Part shown: positions 1 through 5,219 of the stretch, in pieces | Layout: each line of letters begins with the position of its first letter | How positions within the stretch are numbered: position 1 is the first letter of the stretch | Assembly (NCBI GenBank): GCA_002449555.1 | Contig: DJXA01000173.1 | Coordinates: 745-8,608, forward strand | Origin: Atopobiaceae bacterium UBA7016 | GTDB lineage: Bacteria; Actinomycetota; Coriobacteriia; Coriobacteriales; Atopobiaceae | Reading direction: 5' to 3' | Length of the DNA stretch: 7,864 nt | The notes under the pieces: model-generated | Told to the model about the DNA's origin: nothing | Databases searched by the model: none | The model's input: the letters and a program-made list of their open reading frames with translations, nothing else | Made by a program: the position numbers and the translations under genes

Positions 1-24
1 AAGCCTCCGTCCTGATTGTCCGGC

Positions 25-140
25 TCCGGAACGGTGGGAGGCCAGCCGAACCGGACGTTTCGGGGTCGAGTTTGGTCCGGAACAGCGGGTAGCCGGCCGA
101 ACCGGACGTTTCGGGGTCGAGTTTGGTCCGGAACGGCGGG
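25..140. repeat. 51-bp tandem repeat, about 2.3 copies
   Basis: Two full units (25-75 and 76-126) and a partial third (127-140) follow each other at an exact 51-base period, seen from TCCGGAAC at 25, 76 and 127. The 39-base stretches 45-83 and 96-134 are identical; the first 26 bases of unit 1 differ from unit 2 at five positions. Each unit also holds an inverted repeat, CCGGAC at 51-56 with GTCCGG at 75-80, and the same pair at 102-107 and 126-131, with 18-base loops. The block lies just beyond the stop codon of the leftward acyltransferase gene. Because 51 is a multiple of three, a long open frame runs through it on the plus strand, but I see no coding support. No T-run follows the stems, so a terminator role is not supported. 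Function unknown. Confidence 0.85.
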
Positions 141-160
141 CGAGGCGCCTGGCGGGACCC

Positions 161-1201
161 TCATACGTAGCGCGCAACCACGGGAATGCGGCGCACCGCG
201 TCCACCAGCACAAGCGAGCCGCCCAACGTCACGGCAAACGCGAGCAGCTCGTACACCCCCGGTGGAAACGCGAGCGGATCAAGCACCCGCACCAGCACAT
301 GCAGAAACACGGGGTGTATCACATACACGCCAAAGCTGCGATCAGCCAGCAGCGCGGCCACGGGCACCTCGTCAACCGGGCGCACTGCATAGCGCCGAAG
401 CAGCAGAAACACCAGCACCCCATACGGAGCCACCAAGCAGTACTGCGGCAGCGCCATCTCGCCGTGGTCAAGCGCCTGGCACACCAGAAGCGCGGCCACC
501 GAAGTCGCGCCCAGCCCCACTGCGCGCGCATCCAGCCGCAGGTACGCCCACGTATACCACCCCAGCAGGTAGTAAAAGAGCGCCGGCAGCAGGTTCACGC
601 GCGGGAACAGCGTGTGTTGAGCCACGTGCAGCACGGTCATTCCACCCAGCACCACCACGTAGAGCGCGGCCAGCATCCACTCAACCGTCCGACGGTTACG
701 TAACGCCGTCAGCCGTCGAAGCGCCGGCGTCAGCACGTACAGCCCCAAAAGCGCATACACGTACCACAGGTGTCCCCACGACTGCGCGCTCACCAGATGC
801 CACAGCGCCTCGCCCAGCACAGCAAGCGACACCGCGCGATGCTCGTACACGCTCTCTATCAGGCAAAACGCCAAGCCAAACGTAGCCAACACAAACAGCA
901 TGCGGCCCACGTACCGTGCCAGGCGCTCCCACCGCACGTCCTTGTCGGGGTCAAGCAGAAGTGCCCCCGTCACCATCAGAAACACCGGTACGGCCCAGCG
1001 ACCTAGCACGATAGAAAGCGAACCCTCCACAAACGCGCGCACCGGCCCAAACGAGGCGCGGCCCACGGACTCCCACAGCGTGGTGTACACATGCAGCGCC
1101 ACGATGGCCACGCAGCCCAAGGCGCGCGCCCATTCAAAGCATGCGACGCGCCATCCGCGCGTCGCAGCAGAGCTTCCTTTGTAGCCAGCAGGCCTAGGCA
1201 T
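161..1201 (-). CDS. Acyltransferase family 3 membrane protein
   Basis: Probable membrane O-acyltransferase of the Acyltransferase_3 family (OatA/WecH-like), which moves acetyl or other acyl groups onto cell-surface sugars; the acceptor cannot be read from sequence. The 346-residue protein is almost entirely hydrophobic helices, about ten. Family landmarks are visible: an N-terminal WARALGCVAIVALHVY segment with His37, VPVFLMVTGALLL at 71-83, the GHLWYVYALLGLYVLTPALR stretch at 143-162, and RSFGVYVIHPVF with His296 near the end. The open frame continues upstream to 1303, but those residues are Arg/Ser-rich and are an antisense-frame shadow of the Asp23 gene. I chose the ATG at 1201-1199 because GAGGAAGG lies 5 bases upstream and the start overlaps the previous stop (ATGCCTAG), a sign of translational coupling. 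There is no extra C-terminal SGNH domain, unlike full-length OatA. Confidence 0.87.
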   Translation of the reverse strand: MPRPAGYKGSSAATRGWRVACFEWARALGCVAIVALHVYTTLWESVGRASFGPVRAFVEGSLSIVLGRWAVPVFLMVTGALLLDPDKDVRWERLARYVGRMLFVLATFGLAFCLIESVYEHRAVSLAVLGEALWHLVSAQSWGHLWYVYALLGLYVLTPALRRLTALRNRRTVEWMLAALYVVVLGGMTVLHVAQHTLFPRVNLLPALFYYLLGWYTWAYLRLDARAVGLGATSVAALLVCQALDHGEMALPQYCLVAPYGVLVFLLLRRYAVRPVDEVPVAALLADRSFGVYVIHPVFLHVLVRVLDPLAFPPGVYELLAFAVTLGGSLVLVDAVRRIPVVARYV

Positions 1202-1850
1202 CCGGCCCTTCCTCGACCGGCTCCTCGTCTGCCTCGGCAACCTCGACCGGCTCGAACGCCGGCTCAGGCGCCGCAGACTCGGCCTCGGCCTTGCGCGCCG
1301 CAACCTCCTCGGGCGTCAGCACGTCCTCGATACGCAGGTTGACGCCGGCAACGACCAGGCCCGTCATGCCCGTGACCTGCTTGACGATGGCCTTCTTCAC
1401 GTCCTCAAACACCTGCGGAGCATACGCGCCGTACTCGATCAGCACCGACACGTTCACCTTCACCGCGCTCTCAGGCGTAACCTCAACGGTAACGCCCTTG
1501 CGTGCGTCCGTGGCGCCAAACGCGTCCTGAATGCGGTTGATGAAGCCACCCTTCATGCCCACCACGCCGGGGACGCTGCGCATGGCAATGGCAACGATCT
1601 TCTCGATCACGCCATTCGAGAAGGTAAGCGAGTCCTCAGACTCCAGGTCCTCCTCATCCTCAGGGATGACGACGCTCGTGTCCTCATCCTCGACGCCCTC
1701 AGCATCCGCGTCCTCAGAGGCCTCGAACTCGTCAGCTGCCTCCTCGGCAGGCTGCTCATCGTCTGCCAGCTGGTCCTCTTCCGCAATCTCCTCGTACTCG
1801 GCGAAGTCCTCCTCGTCGCCATATGCAAGCTTCTTCTCAAGATCGATCAT
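1194..1850 (-). CDS. Asp23/Gls24 family envelope stress protein
   Basis: Member of the Asp23/Gls24 family. In staphylococci Asp23 is an abundant cytosolic protein held at the membrane by AmaP and linked to cell-envelope homeostasis. In this 218-residue protein the family domain spans about residues 74-185: LTFSNGVIEKIVAIAMRSVP opens it, followed by GVTVEVTPESAVKVNVSVLI, a helix with APQVFEDVKKAIVKQV, and TGLVVAGVNLRIEDVL. Flanking it are unusual acidic regions: about 73 residues rich in Glu, Asp and Ala at the N terminus and a 30-residue acidic tail. AAAGGAGA at 1863-1856 sits five bases before the ATG, a strong ribosome-binding site. It follows the DUF2273 gene by 35 bases and its stop codon lies inside the acyltransferase start. 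Domain assignment is firm; the exact role in this organism is inferred from family and context. Confidence 0.92.
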   Translation of the reverse strand: MIDLEKKLAYGDEEDFAEYEEIAEEDQLADDEQPAEEAADEFEASEDADAEGVEDEDTSVVIPEDEEDLESEDSLTFSNGVIEKIVAIAMRSVPGVVGMKGGFINRIQDAFGATDARKGVTVEVTPESAVKVNVSVLIEYGAYAPQVFEDVKKAIVKQVTGMTGLVVAGVNLRIEDVLTPEEVAARKAEAESAAPEPAFEPVEVAEADEEPVEEGPDA

Positions 1851-1885
1851 GGCTGTCTCCTTTCGACACCAACGTCACGCGTTCG

Positions 1886-2407
1886 CTATTGCTTCTTGCC
1901 GCGAAGCTCCTTCACGGCCCTGTTCAGGCGCCGGTCGCCGTCAAAGTACATGCCCACGCACGTGCCCACCGCCATGCAAAACGCGATGAACACCGCCTGC
2001 GGAATGCCCACGAAGAGCACCACCAGCGCAAAGGCAAGGCCCGCCACGCAGCCAAGCGCCGCATGCTCGTGCCCGGGGAACTGCCTGCTCAGCCACGGGT
2101 TGAGCACCGTGGGCTCCACGGCCTCCTTCGTCACCTCAGGAGCAGGCTTAGGCTCTGCGGGCTGCTCGGGCTCGGCTTCAGGCGTCTCTTCCGGCGTCGG
2201 CTCGATAACCACAGTGGGCTCGGGCTCCGGCTCAACCTCGCCAGCCTCCTCAACCTCAACGGCCTGCTCGCCCTCGGTCTCTTCGACCGCCTCCAGCACC
2301 GCCGTGGCTTCTACCTCAGCAACGTCCTCCGCCGCCACGTTTTCCGCAGGCTCCGCCTGCTCAACTACCACCTTAGCACGCGACAGGTCAACTCTCACCT
2401 CGGCCAT
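1886..2407 (-). CDS. DUF2273 small membrane protein with long acidic N-terminal region
   Basis: The last 65 residues match the DUF2273 small integral membrane family found beside asp23 and amaP: an FPGHEHAALG entry, then two membrane segments at about 115-134 and 136-155 with a Gly-Ile-Pro turn between, and a short basic end (RRLNRAVKELRGKKQ). In the family the protein is usually little more than this hairpin. Here about 105 residues precede it, nearly all Glu, Pro, Ala, Val and Thr, and likely disordered. I place the start at the ATG 2407-2405 (MAEVRVDLSR), one base after the AmaP stop and behind GAGG; an upstream ATG at 2437 would overlap the previous gene by 29 bases. Total 173 residues. 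It probably acts at the membrane with its neighbours; no enzymatic motif is visible. Confidence 0.82.
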   Translation of the reverse strand: MAEVRVDLSRAKVVVEQAEPAENVAAEDVAEVEATAVLEAVEETEGEQAVEVEEAGEVEPEPEPTVVIEPTPEETPEAEPEQPAEPKPAPEVTKEAVEPTVLNPWLSRQFPGHEHAALGCVAGLAFALVVLFVGIPQAVFIAFCMAVGTCVGMYFDGDRRLNRAVKELRGKKQ

Positions 2408-2408
2408 G

Positions 2409-3095
2409 CTACGCCTCGCTTCCGGTGTGCTCATCAACCGAGACCGGCGTGGGCATGTGCACCGTTATGTCTGTGGGCACCTCGTAGGAAGCCTCCAAAG
2501 GCGCAGCGGGGTCTGCGTAGTGCGCATCCTGCGCCGCCTGCTCGTCAGCAGCCACCTGCAGGTAGTCAGGCTTGGGGTCAAGCGAATCGGGCTCAACAAA
2601 CTCCAGCTCAACACGGTCGAGCGACTTGCCGCACACCTGCGCCAGGCCCCTTGCCAAGCGGTCATGCAAGCGGGCACCCTCAACCGTAACGTCAACTGCG
2701 TGCGCTGGACGTACACGCACCATCACGCGCACCTTGCCGCGGCGACGAGCCGTGACCCACACCTTCTCGGCAAAGTAGTCGTGATCTTCCTCCACGATGT
2801 GCGCGGCCTGCGAGGCAATGGCCGCCGTCGACACGGTGACCTCGTCGCCGTTTGACTTGCTCACGCGTACCGTCTTGGCGTTATGCGGCGTCAGCAGCGC
2901 GCGGCCCAACGTAATAATGAGGCCGACCAACGTGATGAGCGCCGCGCCCTCCACCACGTAGAAGTACCACTGAACGGCCATCAGCGCCGCCGCGCCACGC
3001 GTCCACGGACCAACCCACGGCAGCAACAGCGTCACCAACGAGATGATTCCCGCCACGCCAAACACGAACAACACGATGCGCTTGAACACGTTCAT
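2409..3095 (-). CDS. amaP: AmaP-like Asp23 membrane anchor protein
   Basis: Likely alkaline shock response membrane anchor AmaP, which in Staphylococcus binds Asp23 and places it at the membrane. The 228-residue protein starts MNVFKRIVLFVFG and has two membrane segments, about 6-27 and 45-66, ending LVGLIITLGRALL. A cytoplasmic domain with AmaP-like layout follows at about 85-168: a helix (STAAIASQAAHIVE), a beta pair with KVRVMVRVRPAHAVDVTVEG, then a helix and ELEFVEP. A low-complexity acidic tail of about 60 residues closes it. The frame is open upstream to 3176, but those residues are Arg-rich and unlike the family; the ATG at 3095-3093 fits the AmaP start and has GGGAG about ten bases upstream. 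It heads the leftward gene cluster, one base before the DUF2273 start. Identification rests on architecture plus gene order, so the symbol is probable, not certain. Confidence 0.78.
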   Translation of the reverse strand: MNVFKRIVLFVFGVAGIISLVTLLLPWVGPWTRGAAALMAVQWYFYVVEGAALITLVGLIITLGRALLTPHNAKTVRVSKSNGDEVTVSTAAIASQAAHIVEEDHDYFAEKVWVTARRRGKVRVMVRVRPAHAVDVTVEGARLHDRLARGLAQVCGKSLDRVELEFVEPDSLDPKPDYLQVAADEQAAQDAHYADPAAPLEASYEVPTDITVHMPTPVSVDEHTGSEA

Positions 3096-3437
3096 ATGCC
3101 CTGCTCCCTGCCTGTCTGCAAACCGTTGTCGAGCCATACGGCGACACACTCTAAGGATAGCGCTTCTGCCGGTCATTTAGTGTTGTGCCCTGCTTCTCAT
3201 ATGGGTCAACGAAGGAGTCAACGGAGCGTGCAACAAGGGTTCGGAACCCCGTTGCACGGAGCCCGGTCGTGAGAAGGCTGCTGCCCGAGCCGTGCAACGG
3301 GGGTTCCGAACCCTTGTTGCACGCCATCCTCAACTCATCCGTAAGAAAGCGGAGTGTTGTGCAGACTGACCGCGCGGCCTCTCTTGCGGTGGAATCTGCC
3401 GTAAACTAGGTGAATACGCTACGAAAGGGCTTCACAG
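3096..3437. other. Divergent intergenic region between AmaP and the 401-residue protein genes
   Basis: This 342-base gap separates two outward-reading genes and must hold both promoters. It contains the inverted-repeat element at 3227-3323, listed separately. I could not find a convincing -35/-10 pair for either direction: TATCCT (minus strand, about 3153-3158) and TAAACT (plus strand, 3402-3407) are possible -10 boxes, but neither has a matching -35. Open frames crossing the region on both strands are dominated by the inverted repeat and have no ribosome-binding site or recognisable protein. Confidence 0.6.
3227..3323. repeat. Large inverted repeat of two nested hairpins (BIME-like)
   Basis: The left arm 3227-3259 is the reverse complement of the right arm 3290-3323 over 33 bases, broken only by one extra C/G (four C at 3247-3250 against five G at 3299-3303). 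A 30-base loop separates them. Each arm is itself almost palindromic: CGTGCAAC pairs with GTTGCACG (3227-3234 with 3251-3258; 3291-3298 with 3316-3323), and GGGTTC pairs with GAACCC inside. It can therefore form one long stem or two separate hairpins. The layout resembles paired inverted REP units (BIMEs) or a miniature mobile element. No transposase gene is in the window and no flanking target duplication is obvious. A terminator role is unlikely, as it lies upstream of both neighbouring genes. Confidence 0.88.
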
Positions 3438-4643
3438 ATGGAAGATAACAAGATCCAGGGCCTCAACCTGCCGCTTGAGTACCTCGACCTGCCTGACGAC
3501 GAGCTTCCACTTCCGCAGGAAGATGAGGTAGAGGCCATCACGGCAGTACAAAACCTTGACACAGCAGACGGCTATGCGCCGCTCGATGAAGTAACCACCG
3601 AGTTCCCCGCACCAGAGCAGCTGCCCGATGCCCAGGTCCCCGTTTATGGCATCAACCTGCGCAAGGACAACGCGTCCGGTACTCCCGCCAAACGCCTCTC
3701 CCCCGCCCTCATCACCGGCATCGCCGCAGCGGCGGTCGTGCTTATCTGCGGCCTTGTCTTTGTGCCGCACATCTTGGCGTCCCGCGAGCCCGAGCCACTC
3801 CTGCAGGCACGCAAGCCCATCGAGCAACCTGAGCCGGAGCCTGAGCCCGTCCCCGGCCTTACCGCCAATGACATCCTTCCGCTCGTCGGTGCGCTGCAGT
3901 ATAACGGCGAAAACGTGTCCCTTGCGGCCGACCGGCTCTCCATTGGCATACGCGACGGTCGCCTAGTGGTTACGCACACGCTCGGCGCAGATGAACAGAT
4001 CGACGCCACGGCACTAGCCGTCACTGCGGCAAAGCAAAGCACGGCCCTCGCGGCACAACTCACCGATACCCATCTGGCTACGCAAGAAGGAGAAGAGGGC
4101 AAGGCGTTTGCGGGCCTCACGTGGATCGTCCGTGCCCAAGACGGAGCCAATTACCTCGCCATTGCTGAAGCTCCTGGCGAGCTGCGTGCCGGCAATGACA
4201 TCACGCTCCTGGCGGGTGCCAACGGTTACACGCTCTCGCAGAGCCTCTATGACGCACTCGGCGGTACCGACTCTGGCATCGCGCAGTTCTTTGGGACGAT
4301 GCCGACAGACCTTGATGGCAAAAACGTCGAGGTCACAGCCACGCTTCCCGAGCCTGAGCCCGCAGAGGAAGAGACCGCAGAAGAGACAACCGACGAAGCA
4401 GTCGAGGAAACCTACGACAACTCGGGCGAGTACTACTACGAAGAGTATGAGTATTACGAGGACACGACGTACGACAACACGTCCACCAACGACGCTGACA
4501 CCACGCCCCAACAAGTAATACCCGTGTATCCCGTGCCCGACGAGCCGCAGGCCTATGTCGTACCTGACGAGGAGACGGAACCTACCCCGGTGGAAGAGCC
4601 CACGCCCACCGAGCCCGTTGCAGAAGAAGGGGCTGGAGAGTAA
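3438..4643 (+). CDS. Unrecognised single-pass membrane protein with acidic, Tyr-rich tail
   Basis: I do not recognise this 401-residue protein. Its layout is clear: an acidic N-terminal region of about 75 residues, a short basic stretch (NLRKDNASGTPAKR), one membrane segment at about 89-113 (ALITGIAAAAVVLICGLVFV), a Pro/Glu stalk (EQPEPEPEPVPG, 129-140), a folded-looking domain at about 141-303, then a disordered tail of about 100 residues. The tail holds a Tyr/Glu block (EYYYEEYEYYEDTTYDN, 331-347) and ends in Thr/Glu/Pro repeats. Basic residues before the membrane segment suggest the N terminus is inside and the domain and tail outside. AAAGGG at 3424-3429, eight bases before the ATG, supports the start. 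It reads divergently from the AmaP cluster and ends just before a terminator. There is no LPXTG or catalytic motif. It could be a surface-exposed sensor or cell-wall-associated protein; function unassigned. Confidence 0.88.
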   Translation: MEDNKIQGLNLPLEYLDLPDDELPLPQEDEVEAITAVQNLDTADGYAPLDEVTTEFPAPEQLPDAQVPVYGINLRKDNASGTPAKRLSPALITGIAAAAVVLICGLVFVPHILASREPEPLLQARKPIEQPEPEPEPVPGLTANDILPLVGALQYNGENVSLAADRLSIGIRDGRLVVTHTLGADEQIDATALAVTAAKQSTALAAQLTDTHLATQEGEEGKAFAGLTWIVRAQDGANYLAIAEAPGELRAGNDITLLAGANGYTLSQSLYDALGGTDSGIAQFFGTMPTDLDGKNVEVTATLPEPEPAEEETAEETTDEAVEETYDNSGEYYYEEYEYYEDTTYDNTSTNDADTTPQQVIPVYPVPDEPQAYVVPDEETEPTPVEEPTPTEPVAEEGAGE

Positions 4644-4660
4644 CCAGCCTGGATAGCAAA

Positions 4661-4709
4661 AAGACGCCCCGGCCGTCTGGTGCAACGCGCCAGACGGCCG
4701 GGGCGTCTT
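4661..4709. terminator. Perfect 20-bp hairpin between converging genes
   Basis: Bases 4661-4680 pair perfectly with 4690-4709 around a 9-base loop (TGCAACGCG), giving a very GC-rich stem. Read on the minus strand the stem is followed by TTTTTGC, a T-run typical of an intrinsic terminator for the Xre gene. On the plus strand only TCTTC follows, so termination of the 401-residue protein transcript there would rely mainly on the stem. It starts 18 bases after that gene's stop and 24 bases beyond the stop of the Xre gene, so it probably serves both. Confidence 0.9.
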
Positions 4710-4732
4710 CAGTCGCTCTAGTCCACGGAGCC

Positions 4733-4954
4733 TTACTCGTTCTGCGGCGCCTCGTCAATAAAGCGTGCAATACCCGTCACCAGATGCCCCACCTCGACAT
4801 CCAGCACACGGCTGACCAGCACGGACTCCTCAATCGTAAGATTCTCGGGGTGAGCTTCACGACGCGCGTACGTCTGGCGCGTCATGCCCAGCATCTCCGC
4901 CATGTCCTGCTGGCTCTTGCCCCTCCGCTTGCGCAGTAGCTGCAAAAAGTTCAT
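4733..4954 (-). CDS. Small Xre-family helix-turn-helix regulator
   Basis: A 73-residue DNA-binding protein of the Cro/C1 (HTH_3, Xre) type. The helix-turn-helix sits in the first 60 residues: MNFLQLLRKRRGKSQQDMAEML forms helix one and the start of the motif, GMTRQTYARREAHPENLTIEE includes the recognition helix, and LVSRVLDVEVGHLVTG completes the fold. A short acidic end follows. It is a bare DNA-binding domain with no ligand or protease-like part. In the sequence before the ATG, GAGG is very close (two bases) and GGGGGA is about ten bases away; either could serve. It is transcribed away from the LytTR operon across an AT-rich gap, so it could control that operon or itself, but this is inferred from position only. 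It ends at the convergent terminator. Confidence 0.87.
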   Translation of the reverse strand: MNFLQLLRKRRGKSQQDMAEMLGMTRQTYARREAHPENLTIEESVLVSRVLDVEVGHLVTGIARFIDEAPQNE

Positions 4955-5154
4955 GGCCTCAATTCCCCCAGACGATGTGCCAAGGACTGGCAGCTCCGAT
5001 GAATACGTTAGTTTTATTTAACAGTTTTTGTGGAGCCCCAGAACCTTGAACAGCCTATTCGACAGACTTGGTAGCAGTTTTGACAACTTTGGTTACCATT
5101 TATGAAGAGGCTCCATAAGATATATCAGAACGTTACAAAGCAAGAACGCTTCAT

Positions 5155-5176
5155 ACCAAACCTTTCAGTAAAATGA
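5155..5176 (+). promoter_or_regulatory. Candidate promoter of the LytTR/kinase operon
   Basis: The -10-like TAAAAT at 5169-5174 matches five of six consensus bases and lies 45 bases before the regulator ATG. It is embedded in an element, ACCAAACCT then three bases then AGTAAAATGA, that recurs at 7802-7824 with 18 identical positions, which is the main reason to believe in it. No good -35 is present at 16-18 bases (ACGCTT at 5146-5151), as expected for a promoter that needs an activator. The start of transcription would be near 5181, giving a leader of about 39 bases that contains the C-run. Confidence 0.5.
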
Positions 5177-5209
5177 AAGCTCTGCCCGCCCGTCCGCCCG
5201 AAAGAAGTA

Positions 5210-5218
5210 CCCCCCCCC
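5210..5218 (+). repeat. C9 homopolymer directly before the regulator start codon
   Basis: Nine consecutive C occupy 5210-5218, followed by one G and then the ATG of the response regulator. Where a Shine-Dalgarno sequence should be there is only this tract; the nearest purine-rich stretch is GAAAGAAG at 5200-5207, about 12 bases from the ATG. Slippage in the tract would change the distance between that stretch and the start. It would not change the regulator reading frame itself. Confidence 0.85.
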
Positions 5219-5219
5219 G

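Larger units (their letters stand above)
4955..5219. other. AT-rich regulatory region between the Xre gene and the LytTR operon
   Basis: This 265-base gap is far richer in A and T than its surroundings, especially 5002-5178. It must hold the promoter of the minus-strand Xre gene and that of the plus-strand regulator operon (listed separately). Visible elements: TACGTTAGT at 5004-5012, which fits the general LytTR half-site pattern; an imperfect dyad around TGGTA (5069-5073) and TACCA (5094-5098) with AGTT/AACT inside; a consensus -35-like TTGACA at 5080-5085 that lacks a -10 at normal spacing on the plus strand; and a direct repeat AGAACG(T/C)T(A/T)CA at 5127-5137 and 5143-5153. TGGAGCC (5031-5037) and GGCTCCA (5109-5115) flank the centre as an inverted pair. 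None is proven. Confidence 0.55.

Noticed and set aside
16..885. Long plus-strand open frame of 289 codons over the tandem repeat and the acyltransferase gene
   Set aside because: It is antisense to a well-supported acyltransferase, rich in Ala/Pro/Arg/Thr as GC-rich shadow frames are, and starts in a 51-base repeat that cannot introduce stops by its period.
1202..1303. N-terminal extension of the acyltransferase to an upstream start
   Set aside because: The 34 extra residues are almost all Arg, Ser and Pro, overlap the Asp23 coding region, and the ATG at 1201 has its own ribosome-binding site and a normal family start.
3235..3250. GGGTTCGGAACCCC resembling a tRNA T-arm, as a possible tRNA remnant or integrase attachment site
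   Set aside because: No acceptor, D or anticodon arm surrounds it, the pattern is explained by the nested palindrome, and no integrase gene is present.
3151..3409. Open frames on both strands across the divergent intergenic region (3185-3409 plus, 3151-3333 minus)
   Set aside because: They mainly translate the inverted repeat, have no ribosome-binding site, and resemble no protein I recognise.
4999..5049. 16-codon plus-strand frame encoding a small hydrophobic Cys-containing peptide, considered as a signal peptide
   Set aside because: AAGGA is 12 bases upstream, but no promoter is visible between it and the divergent Xre gene, and it is much shorter than AgrD-type or double-glycine precursors.
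5080..5106. Consensus TTGACA as the -35 of the regulator operon
   Set aside because: No -10 is found 16-18 bases downstream (TGAAGA at 5103), and the element shared with 7802-7824 points to a promoter about 80 bases further on.
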